Assembly (NCBI GenBank): GCA_002292895.1
Contig: DBCE01000099.1
Location: forward strand, 8,451-23,792
Reading direction: 5' to 3'
Length of the DNA: 15,342 nucleotides
DNA from: Phycisphaerales bacterium UBA966
GTDB taxonomy: Bacteria; Planctomycetota; Phycisphaerae; Phycisphaerales; SM1A02
Shown here: positions 6,088 to 14,107 of the stretch, piece by piece
Position numbering within the stretch: position 1 is the first letter of the stretch
Layout: every line of letters starts with the position of its first letter
Made by a program: the position numbers and the translations under genes
Notes under the pieces: model-generated
Databases searched by the model: none
What the model saw: the letters and a program-made list of their open reading frames with translations, nothing else
Told to the model about the DNA's origin: nothing

Positions 6088-9000
6088 ATGCCGTCTCCTC
6101 GCTGCGCACTACCGTCCTGCCTGCTCGCCATCTTGATGGTGGTTGTTGGCATGGCAACTCGACCCGCTGCAGCGCAGTGCAACGACCCATCCGCCGCATG
6201 CACCACTGCTGGCAACTCCACGTGGCTTGGTGACTTGAACGCGGACAACTTGGTCAATCAGGCTGACATTGACGTGTGGTCGAGTTGCATGCTCGGCCAA
6301 CCGGTGTACTGCATCAGTGGCGACTTCAATTTCGACGGCGCCATCGACGATGTCGATCGTAATTACCTTGGGCAGCTCGTCGCCATGGCATCCAATGCCT
6401 CCATTGGCAAACTTCCCCGGGCAACCCTGTCTGAATTGCGCGTTCGCAAACCGAACACTCAGACCGACCCCACCGTTCCGCAGTCACGTTATGTGGAGAT
6501 ACGCATTCCGACCTCTGCGGTTGGCGTTGCAAGCGCACCAACCGTGAACGGGGTGGTTGGCGGGGACCCCTCCGTGCGCGCGTTCCTCGACGGTTGGTTC
6601 TATATCAAGGTTGCCCGTTCCAACAACAGTTCCGGAACCGACCAAGTGAGCGGAACGATCGCTGTGGTGGAGCCGCTTTCCGGAATGGCCTGGGTGTCCA
6701 ATCCGCTCGACACCGCGTCGCGTGGATTGGGGCTGCTGGCGGATTCATCGTTCACCGGTGATGTGCTCGCCGACGTCCCGCCGGCACTGGTGCCGTACAT
6801 CTTTGATGTCGAGTCGCTTGCGTTCCCAACTGGCCCCGCAGCCAATGGACGCGTATTTCCTGCTGAATCCGCCACCAATGTCACTCATCTGATTGTCTTT
6901 CGCAATCCAGATCCCGCCAATACCCGCGAGTACCCCACCGTTGGCCAGCGCGTCAATGTGCCCTCCACTGTTGATCCAGCGCAGGTCTGTGAGTTGGCGT
7001 GGACCGTCCCCGGATCGCTGACGCTGCCCCCGTGGGATGCCATTGTTGACACGGTCACCATCGTTCGTGGCACCGATCAGAATATTTACGGATGCATCTT
7101 TGCTGACAACGGCAAGGCGTACATCGGACCAGTCGGTGATGCATCGGATTCGTTCGCACCGCCGCACATCTATCGATGCCGCAACGCCGGTAGCCTGACC
7201 AAGGGTCCAACGGCGATCACGCTAACCAGCGACTCGCCGTTCGTTCGCAATCCATCCTGTACCGCCAACGTCAGCGGATGCGGCGAGCCGAACCAAGACG
7301 GCAGCTTCCGCAGTTGCTTTGAGTCGCAGACCGGACCGAGTTGCTCGGACGCCGACTGCTGCAACGCCGTTTGCAGTATCGATCCGGGCTGCTGCAACGT
7401 GGTGTGGGACCAGTCCTGCGCAGACCAAGCAGCCGTCACGTGCCAGACCTGCGGAAGCACCACGGCTAGTTGCTACGTAGAGCACTCGACCCCCTCCTGC
7501 AGCGATTCAAACTGCTGCGAGCGAGTCTGCGCAATCGACCCATCGTGCTGCAATTCTGCTTGGGACTCCGACTGCGTCACTCTTGCTACTACTAATTGCC
7601 TCACGTGCGGCGCTGAGGGAAGCGGTGCCTGTGACACGGTGCACACCCTGCCCTATTGCGACGATTCCAGCTGCTGCACCACCGTTTGCAACTTGAATCC
7701 ATACTGCTGCACCACCGGTTGGGATCAAAGCTGCGTTGATACGCAAGCGGTTTCCTGCCAAGGCTGCGGCTCGCTGAACACCGGTCCGTGCTGCATCGCG
7801 CATTCAACACCGTACTGCAGCAATAGTCTGTGCTGCGGAGCAGTGTGCGCGCTCGACCCGTTCTGCTGCACCTCTTCCTGGGACATCAGTTGCACACAGG
7901 TTGCCTTGGTCACGCCGAGTTGCAGCAGTGAAAGTTGCGCATGCGGCGGCGATCTGGACGCGGGACGTGAATCAAGTTGCTTCGTCGTTCACGCGCGCAT
8001 CGGCTGCGCGGATTCGTTCTGCTGCCAAACGGTGTGCCAGCGCGATCCGTACTGCTGCTACGTCACCTGGGACGAGGCGTGTGTTGAGATTGCCAATGAC
8101 CTGTGCTCATCGCAGCCCGGCTGCCTTGATCCGGTCACTTCGCTGCCAGTCAACGGCAGTTGCTACATCGCGCATCCAACGACCATTGGCTGCGACAAGC
8201 CTGGCTGCTGCAGCCAAGTGTGCGCCGATCCAGACTTTGCATACTGCTGCCAAATTGGCTGGGATGCCAAGTGCGCCGCTCGAGCTGTTGAAGTCTGCGA
8301 CCAGTGCGGCGATCCGCTTTCCGGAAGTTGCTACTCACAACACGCGTCACCCAACTGTGCGGACGGAACCTGCTGCACTGCAGTGTGCCTGATCGATTCA
8401 TTCTGCTGCTCAGATCAATGGGATGACCTGTGCGTCTCCACCGCCGGCGTCGCGTGCGCCGATCCAGCCGATGTGTGTGGATCGAATGATGGTTCGCTGC
8501 GCAGTTGCTGGATTCCCAACTACACCCGAGGCTGCAGTGATGGTCAGTGCTGCGCCGCGGTGTGCGCATCGATTGACCCGTACTGCTGTGAAGCCCGCTG
8601 GGACGCTGTGTGCGCTCGCGAGGCCACGTTCATTTGCGACCCAACGTTTGTAGTCACCATCGGACGTGAAGGTTGCCTGACCGCGCACGTATCGGCGGGA
8701 TGCGCCAATGCGGACTGCAGCCGAGCGGTTTGCAGCGTTGACCCATCGTGCTGCACAACCGCGTGGGATCAGGGATGCGTGCTAGTGGCAACGGCCGTCT
8801 GCCCGGCGCCTGAGGGCTGCCCCGCAGAGGGTGATTGCTTTGACGCACATGAGAACCCAGGCTGCCGCGATTCATCATGTTGTAACGGCGTCTGTGCGGC
8901 GGATCCATCGTGCTGCCAAGGCGAGTGGGACAGCGCATGCGTCACCACCGCTCGCACCCTGTGCCAGGTGCCGCCCGACAGCGGCTGGACCTGCCCATGT

Positions 9001-10497
9001 CGCGGCAGTTGCTTTGAGACGCATGACAATCCCGGCTGCGAAGATGGCTCATGCTGCTCCATCGTGTGCAACATCGACGCATCGTGCTGTGACGCTAACT
9101 GGGATGGCGCATGCGTTTCCGTCGCGCGCGAATATTGCTGCGGCGCCGTTGGATGCGGCTCTGGATGCAACAAGCCCTGCCTGATTCCTCACCAAGAGCC
9201 CTACTGCAACGATCCGTATTGCTGCGATGCCGTGTGCCGAAACGACCCGTTGTGCTGCAGTGCTTCCTGGGATGCACTGTGCGCGGCTGGCGCGCTGGAC
9301 CGTTGCGGAAGTGCCTGCGGACTGCAAGATTCCGGCGGTTGCTTCGTGGAGCATGATTTGCCGAGTTGCGACCAAGGCCTGTGCTGCGCGGCTGTGTGCG
9401 TGGCTGACCCAAGCTGCTGCACCATTGCTTGGGACTTTGAATGCGTCAATCTGGCCTCTCTGCCAGCCAACGCCGCCGTGTGCGTACGACCAGTGTGCGG
9501 CGACTACAGCGCCGGACCATCCTGCGAACCACACCCAGGCGCTGCATCCAGCGATCCCGTGTGCTGCGCCGCTGTATGCGCAGAAGACACCTACTGCTGC
9601 GACACGGAATGGGACGCGGATTGCGTTGATATTGCGCGCACTATCACTTCGTGCGGATGCAGTTACGTGTGCGGCGATGTCTGCGCCGGCAATTGCTGCC
9701 GCCCCCATGACAGCGGCGCATGCGACGATGCGGCGTGCTGCGCCTCGGTCTGTGCGCAAGATGCGTATTGCTGCGACACCCAGTGGGACAGCGTCTGCGC
9801 TGGTGTCGCCCGCGATACCTGCACGGCCAAGGATGAAGCGTGCCCAGTTCCACCGTGCGGAAGTGACTTGCTGCAGAGTTGCTGTGTGCCAAGCACACTG
9901 CCAAACTGCTCCGACGAGAGTTGCTGCAACCGCGTGTGCTTGGTCGACTCGTTCTGCTGCGATACTTCGTGGGACGTCACCTGCGTGAACCTTGCAGCTG
10001 ACGATCCTTCGTGCGGCTGCGACCAAAACAGTTGCGGCGATGCAAGCGCTGGTAGCTGCCTGCAAGTGCACGCCTCGCCGTTCTGCAATGAACTTGGTTG
10101 CTGCCAAACCGTGTGTGCGTATCAGCCGTCGTGCTGCGACACGACCTGGGACGCCAACTGCGTGGCAACCGCGCAGTTCTTCTGCGGCGATGCGGGCTTC
10201 ACTGGGCTGCTCGATCACTACCGCGGTGGACCACTTGGCAATACCGGTCGTGCGCAGCCGCCTGCTGGCTGGGTACCGCCCCGTGAGCGTGGTGCGATGC
10301 GTCATCCGAAGCCGTTGCCACCATCGATTCCGATGCCAAAGCGCCCGGCAGTTGAGGTGAAACCGCTCCCCCGTTCTGATGGCATGCAGGGACAGTCAGT
10401 GCCCGGAAAGCAGTTGGACGCCGCAGCGCAGCCGATGAAAGAGATGCAGACTGGCAAGTTCGGAGCGAATGCTGGCAAGCCTGGCACTGGAAAGTAA
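6088..10497 (+). CDS. Secreted giant Cys-rich repeat protein with dockerin-like N-terminal domain
   Basis: A 1469-residue exported protein. Residues 1-29 form a Sec signal peptide, probably cleaved at AAA|QC. Two EF-hand-like calcium loops follow, GDLNADNLVNQADIDVW (48-64) and GDFNFDGAIDDVDRNYL (78-94), together resembling a type I dockerin. Residues 112-390 contain LSELRVRKP and YVEIRIP and may be a lamin-tail-like beta domain, though this is weak. Residues 391-1366 are 17 Cys-rich modules of 52-64 residues. The tail, 1367-1469, is Pro-, Lys- and Arg-rich and probably disordered. No transmembrane helix, protease or sorting signal is seen. Such cysteine density implies an oxidised, extracellular, disulfide-rich rod or adhesin-like product, but no function is known to me. 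I recall similar CC-V-C / CC-WD-C modules in planctomycete and myxobacterial proteins. The frame is intact throughout, with convergent dnaE2 beyond it. Confidence 0.9.
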   Translation: MPSPRCALPSCLLAILMVVVGMATRPAAAQCNDPSAACTTAGNSTWLGDLNADNLVNQADIDVWSSCMLGQPVYCISGDFNFDGAIDDVDRNYLGQLVAMASNASIGKLPRATLSELRVRKPNTQTDPTVPQSRYVEIRIPTSAVGVASAPTVNGVVGGDPSVRAFLDGWFYIKVARSNNSSGTDQVSGTIAVVEPLSGMAWVSNPLDTASRGLGLLADSSFTGDVLADVPPALVPYIFDVESLAFPTGPAANGRVFPAESATNVTHLIVFRNPDPANTREYPTVGQRVNVPSTVDPAQVCELAWTVPGSLTLPPWDAIVDTVTIVRGTDQNIYGCIFADNGKAYIGPVGDASDSFAPPHIYRCRNAGSLTKGPTAITLTSDSPFVRNPSCTANVSGCGEPNQDGSFRSCFESQTGPSCSDADCCNAVCSIDPGCCNVVWDQSCADQAAVTCQTCGSTTASCYVEHSTPSCSDSNCCERVCAIDPSCCNSAWDSDCVTLATTNCLTCGAEGSGACDTVHTLPYCDDSSCCTTVCNLNPYCCTTGWDQSCVDTQAVSCQGCGSLNTGPCCIAHSTPYCSNSLCCGAVCALDPFCCTSSWDISCTQVALVTPSCSSESCACGGDLDAGRESSCFVVHARIGCADSFCCQTVCQRDPYCCYVTWDEACVEIANDLCSSQPGCLDPVTSLPVNGSCYIAHPTTIGCDKPGCCSQVCADPDFAYCCQIGWDAKCAARAVEVCDQCGDPLSGSCYSQHASPNCADGTCCTAVCLIDSFCCSDQWDDLCVSTAGVACADPADVCGSNDGSLRSCWIPNYTRGCSDGQCCAAVCASIDPYCCEARWDAVCAREATFICDPTFVVTIGREGCLTAHVSAGCANADCSRAVCSVDPSCCTTAWDQGCVLVATAVCPAPEGCPAEGDCFDAHENPGCRDSSCCNGVCAADPSCCQGEWDSACVTTARTLCQVPPDSGWTCPCRGSCFETHDNPGCEDGSCCSIVCNIDASCCDANWDGACVSVAREYCCGAVGCGSGCNKPCLIPHQEPYCNDPYCCDAVCRNDPLCCSASWDALCAAGALDRCGSACGLQDSGGCFVEHDLPSCDQGLCCAAVCVADPSCCTIAWDFECVNLASLPANAAVCVRPVCGDYSAGPSCEPHPGAASSDPVCCAAVCAEDTYCCDTEWDADCVDIARTITSCGCSYVCGDVCAGNCCRPHDSGACDDAACCASVCAQDAYCCDTQWDSVCAGVARDTCTAKDEACPVPPCGSDLLQSCCVPSTLPNCSDESCCNRVCLVDSFCCDTSWDVTCVNLAADDPSCGCDQNSCGDASAGSCLQVHASPFCNELGCCQTVCAYQPSCCDTTWDANCVATAQFFCGDAGFTGLLDHYRGGPLGNTGRAQPPAGWVPPRERGAMRHPKPLPPSIPMPKRPAVEVKPLPRSDGMQGQSVPGKQLDAAAQPMKEMQTGKFGANAGKPGTGK
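7258..10185 (+). repeat. Array of 17 tandem Cys-rich protein modules
   Basis: Each module reads C-aromatic-x3-H-x2-P-x-C in its first half. Its second half is CC-x2-V-C-x2-D-P-x-CC, then x3-W-D-x2-C and A-x3-C. A linker usually carries one more Cys, giving about 10 per module. The conserved Trp codons begin at 7405, 7561, 7720, 7879, 8068, 8260, 8419, 8599, 8764, 8926, 9100, 9268, 9430, 9610, 9784, 9970 and 10147, that is residues 440 to 1354. Spacing is 52-64 residues. By hand count the array has about 179 Cys in 976 residues. The modules have diverged at the nucleotide level outside the tgctgc doublets, so the duplications are old. Module 9 has lost two Cys and module 14 one. Confidence 0.92.
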
Positions 10498-10554
10498 CAG
10501 CACCGATCGATAGTGACGACACGCGAACCCCAGCAGCATGTCCGGCAGTCATCG

Positions 10555-13500
10555 TTACCGAAAGTCCCGCGAGCTCTGTGCGATGTGGTCGCCCATCGCT
10601 AACTGATTCAATTCTTCTGACAAGTCCGTGATGCGGCGCACCAAGAGGTGCGTGACCCCGGAACGATGCTCAACCGTGCCTTCCGCCAACAGCGTGGTTG
10701 CGTGGCGCACGATGTTTCGGACGCGCTCGTACACACGGGGACGAATGATCAGATTGGCAATGCCAGTCTCATCCTCAATGGTCATGAACATGATTCCCGA
10801 TGCGGTGGACGGGCGTTGCCGGCACAGCACCAATCCAGCGACGGCGGCTGTGGCGCGCTCGGAAGCTTCGCCGATGGCGCGGAGCTGCGCGCACTCGGAT
10901 CCTCCGCGACGCGCGATTGATTCGCGCAGGAATCGAATCGGGTGGTCATGCAATGAAAGTCCGGTGCTGGAGTAATCAGCAGCAACGGAACGAAGCGCTG
11001 GAACTGGCGGCAAGGGCTGCGGCAGCATGTCAAAGAGCGTGGCGCCGCGCTGGGCGGCATCGTCAAGAACGGGGGTATCACCGCCGCGCAAGGCACGCAC
11101 CTGCCAGAGTGCTTGCTGGCGAGAAATACCCATGCCCGCAAACGCATCCGCCGCCGCGAGCCGCCGCAGTGCATGCAGACTGCAGCCAGACGCGCGCCAC
11201 AGGGATTCCACCGATGCGAACGTTGCGTGTGAGCGCCGGCTGCGTGCAACGGACGCCACCGCGTGGCCGTCTTCGGCACGTAAGCCGGACACCATGCGCA
11301 GGCCAAGGCGAAGCGAGGGGGGAGGCGCGGGGGGAAGCGTGGAGTGCAAATGCACATCGGGCTGATCGCCGGGGGCATAATCCTCGCTCAATGCAGCACC
11401 GTCCTCCAGCGTGCAGTCCCATTCGCTTGCCAATACATCAACCGGGCGAACCTCAACCCCGTGTTCGCGCGCATCGCGTACCAACTGCGCGGGTGCGTAG
11501 AAACCCATCGGCTGACTGTTGAGAAGCGCGGCAGTGAATGCTGCCGGATGATGGCACTTGAGCCATGCAGATACATAGACCAAGAGCGCAAAGCTCGCTG
11601 CGTGACTCTCCGGAAATCCGTAACCAGAGAAACCTTGAATCTGCCCGAATACCTGCGCAGCAAACTCTTCGGAATACCCACGAGCCCGCATGCCGGACTC
11701 CAACTGATCCTTGAATGCAGCAATCTGATTTCCGGAACGCTTCCATGCAGCGATGGCCCGGCGCAGTTTGTCCGCCTCGCCGGGCGTAAAGCCGGCTGCA
11801 ACTACGGCAAGCAACATCGCCTGCTCCTGAAAGAGTGGCACCCCAAGCGTCTTTCCAAGCACGGCGCGAATGGATTCGTTGGGATAGTGCGTTGCATCAG
11901 TGCCGTCGCGCCGACGCAGGTATGGGTGCACCATATTCCCTTGAATTGGCCCCGGGCGCACAATGGCCACTTCAATCACTAGGTCATAGAAACAACGCGG
12001 TTTCAGGCGCGGCAACATACTCATCTGCGCGCGGCTTTCGATCTGAAATACCCCCACCGTGTCGGCGCGACACGCCATCTCATACGTTGCTTGGTCTTCG
12101 GCAGGAACAGTGCAGTACGTCAGCGCTCCAGTGCCGGAACTGTCGCACGGCCAGCCCGGTACCGGGCAATTGTTTCCAAGGTCAATCGCTTTGCGAATGG
12201 CGGTGAGCATCCCCAGGGCAAGTACGTCCATCTTCAGCATGCCCATGGCATCAATGTCATCTTTATCCCACTCAACGATGGTGCGTGCATCCATGCGCGC
12301 GTTGCGTACTGGCACAAGTTCGCACAGCGGACCATCGGTGATGATGAATCCGCCAACATGTTGCGAAAGATGACGTGGGAACCCTTCTATTGCCGCAGCA
12401 ATCCGCACCGCTTCTGGTGATTCTGGTGGAACGCCGAGCGCTTTCGCTGCCTCACGTAATGAACTACGGTCGCGAAAGCAAATCACTTCCGCGCATAACG
12501 CTGCGCGTGATCTTCCCCAGGTTCGATAGATGAACTGAATGACTTCTTCGCGTCGCTCGTGTTCAAAGTCAACATCAATATCCGGCGGTTCATCTCGTTC
12601 GCGGCTAATGAATCGCTCAAAGAGCATGTCGCTGCGAGTGGGGTCAACAGCAGTAATTCCAAGGCAGAAACAGACGGCGCTGTTTGCTGCAGCACCGCGG
12701 CCTTGACAGAGAATGCCTTTCGAACGTGCAAAGCTGACAATGGCATACACCGTGAGGAAATAGCACGCGTAGCCGAGTTCAGCAATGATGGATAATTCAT
12801 GTTCAAGTTGCGCGTGCACTTTTTCCGGGAGACTTGGCCAGTGCAACGCCGCTCCCTCTGCGACCAGTCGCCGCAGGTGCATCATTGGCTCAACGCCGGG
12901 TGGCGCAACTTCGCGCGGGTATCGATAGCGAAGCATTGACATGGAGAATCCAGCGCACCGTTGCGCCAATACGGCGCTGCGGTCGATGGCTGCATCGCAT
13001 ACTTCGCGCGGAACGTCAGTAAGTACCGCGCGCATGCCAGCGGTGTCAACCAGGTGTCGCGCGTCGTCGGGGAAGAGTCGGGCGCCGTGGTGCGCGCACC
13101 CGTGAGCACGGTCCACTGCGCGCGTTCGTTCAAATGAACGTAGTTCTTGCACCGTGTGTCCGGCGCGGATGGCAGTCACAACGTCCTGTATTTCTTGCCT
13201 ATCGCGGACATGGCAGTATGGATCGTTGCTGGCCACCAGCGGCACGCATACTTCAGAGGAAAGCCACTCCAACTGCAGCAACCGAAGCGCGGCATCCGGA
13301 CCGGATCGACGCACCAACCCAAGTGAAAGTCGATCATCATCAAAGACGGTACGAAGCCAGCGAAGTGACTCAAGAAACCGCGGCTGCATGGCGCCGTATT
13401 CATCGGGCGGCATCACGATGGCTTGCACGCCAGGAATGGCAAACGGCGCAAGCGGCCGATCTGTCCCGGGCTTGCGTCCAGATCCATGACCGGATCCATC

Positions 13501-13980
13501 GCCCGGCTCGCCGCTTCCAAGTGACTGCACGCTGGCATCGACCAGATCATGAAGCCACAGATGGCACGCCGATGAATTGCGTGCGGCGGTGCGTGATTCA
13601 ATGCCAGCCGCAACGGCTGCGACGTTCTCGTCCATGTCAAGCGTCCAGCCGGCCCGGCGCTTGCCAAGGGTGAGCAATCGGCACAGGCGCGCGTAGCCGT
13701 CTGCTGAATCAGCAAGCAACACCACCTCAAGGTGCGTTGGTTCATCATCAGCGCCAAGCAGAAAGTTGCAGCGCGTTCCAACTACCAACTGCATGCCATG
13801 CTGCTTTGCGGCAACATGCGCGCGCACGACCCCGGCCATGGTGTGACGATCAGCGATCGCCACTGCGCCAAGCCGAAGCTGCGCCGCACGGGCGATGACC
13901 TCTTCAGGATGGCTTGCACCTTCAAGGAAGGTGAAGTTGCTGAGAGCCGCCAGTTCACAGAATGGTTGATTTTCAAGCAC
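10555..13980 (-). CDS. dnaE2: Error-prone DNA polymerase III alpha subunit DnaE2
   Basis: A C-family polymerase for translesion synthesis and damage-induced mutagenesis. From the GTG at 13980 it has 1141 residues, close to the family length. The N-terminal PHP region opens with FCELAALSNFTFLEGASHPE. The polymerase core has QGRGAAANSAV (426-436) and PPDIDVDFEHERREEVIQ with catalytic Asp467 and Asp469. The DnaE2-type VGVFQIESRAQMSMLPRLKP and VRPGPIQGNMVHPY follow. The C-terminal OB fold (about 1047-1120) has TIEDETGIANLIIRP, and the protein ends in SRDFR as DnaE2 proteins do. A frame from ATG 14154 exists, but its 58 extra residues are unlike the family and cross the promoter, so GTG 13980 is preferred; AAGG lies 10 nt upstream. 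An unusual Gly/Ser-rich insert sits at 153-172. No imuA, imuB or lexA adjoins. The 10498-10554 spacer to the convergent gene shows no clear terminator. Confidence 0.95.
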   Translation of the reverse strand: MLENQPFCELAALSNFTFLEGASHPEEVIARAAQLRLGAVAIADRHTMAGVVRAHVAAKQHGMQLVVGTRCNFLLGADDEPTHLEVVLLADSADGYARLCRLLTLGKRRAGWTLDMDENVAAVAAGIESRTAARNSSACHLWLHDLVDASVQSLGSGEPGDGSGHGSGRKPGTDRPLAPFAIPGVQAIVMPPDEYGAMQPRFLESLRWLRTVFDDDRLSLGLVRRSGPDAALRLLQLEWLSSEVCVPLVASNDPYCHVRDRQEIQDVVTAIRAGHTVQELRSFERTRAVDRAHGCAHHGARLFPDDARHLVDTAGMRAVLTDVPREVCDAAIDRSAVLAQRCAGFSMSMLRYRYPREVAPPGVEPMMHLRRLVAEGAALHWPSLPEKVHAQLEHELSIIAELGYACYFLTVYAIVSFARSKGILCQGRGAAANSAVCFCLGITAVDPTRSDMLFERFISRERDEPPDIDVDFEHERREEVIQFIYRTWGRSRAALCAEVICFRDRSSLREAAKALGVPPESPEAVRIAAAIEGFPRHLSQHVGGFIITDGPLCELVPVRNARMDARTIVEWDKDDIDAMGMLKMDVLALGMLTAIRKAIDLGNNCPVPGWPCDSSGTGALTYCTVPAEDQATYEMACRADTVGVFQIESRAQMSMLPRLKPRCFYDLVIEVAIVRPGPIQGNMVHPYLRRRDGTDATHYPNESIRAVLGKTLGVPLFQEQAMLLAVVAAGFTPGEADKLRRAIAAWKRSGNQIAAFKDQLESGMRARGYSEEFAAQVFGQIQGFSGYGFPESHAASFALLVYVSAWLKCHHPAAFTAALLNSQPMGFYAPAQLVRDAREHGVEVRPVDVLASEWDCTLEDGAALSEDYAPGDQPDVHLHSTLPPAPPPSLRLGLRMVSGLRAEDGHAVASVARSRRSHATFASVESLWRASGCSLHALRRLAAADAFAGMGISRQQALWQVRALRGGDTPVLDDAAQRGATLFDMLPQPLPPVPALRSVAADYSSTGLSLHDHPIRFLRESIARRGGSECAQLRAIGEASERATAAVAGLVLCRQRPSTASGIMFMTIEDETGIANLIIRPRVYERVRNIVRHATTLLAEGTVEHRSGVTHLLVRRITDLSEELNQLAMGDHIAQSSRDFR

Positions 13981-13992
13981 AGAATCGACGCC

Positions 13993-14021
13993 TTGATTAT
14001 TTGTACGGTGTTTGTTAGTAT
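13993..14021 (+). promoter_or_regulatory. Candidate promoter for the YHS-like protein gene
   Basis: TTGATT (13993-13998), a 17-nt spacer, and TAGTAT (14016-14021) form a sigma-70-like pair with four matches in each hexamer. It lies in the locally AT-rich stretch 13993-14032 and would give a leader of about 80 nt. It overlaps the dnaE2 promoter on the other strand. Confidence 0.35.
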
Positions 14022-14027
14022 ACCTAA
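14015..14027. promoter_or_regulatory. Near-palindrome between divergent promoters, possible operator
   Basis: TTAGTATACCTAA is built on the perfect palindrome GTATAC (14018-14023) with TTA on one side and CTAA on the other. It overlaps the -10 elements proposed for both directions. As dnaE2 is commonly under SOS control, a LexA-type operator is conceivable, but the sequence does not match the LexA boxes I know. Confidence 0.25.
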
Positions 14028-14045
14028 ATATGGGGTGAAATCCAA
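14017..14045 (-). promoter_or_regulatory. Candidate dnaE2 promoter
   Basis: On the minus strand, TTGGAT (14040-14045), a 17-nt spacer and TATACT (14017-14022) form a sigma-70-like promoter with a five-of-six -10 box. Transcription would start near 14010, about 30 nt before the GTG at 13980. That fits the shorter dnaE2 start and excludes the ATG at 14154. Confidence 0.5.
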
Positions 14046-14107
14046 ATGCGCCACCGCGAATACGCTGACACTTGCACCTGTCGGCTGGCATCTTGCGGAT
14101 CATTCTC

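Noticed and set aside
7258..10185. Possible DNA-level repeat such as a CRISPR or recent tandem duplication
   Set aside because: Repetition is at the protein level. Units differ in length and in most codons, and a single frame is kept throughout.
9049..10305. A 418-codon minus-strand frame opposite the Cys-rich array
   Set aside because: TGC codons read in reverse give GCA (Ala), which keeps the antisense frame open and Ala-rich. There is no start context or domain.
10498..10554. Terminator between the repeat protein and dnaE2
   Set aside because: Only CGATCG and partial matches such as GTGAC/GTCAT are seen; there is no stem of useful length and no T-tract.
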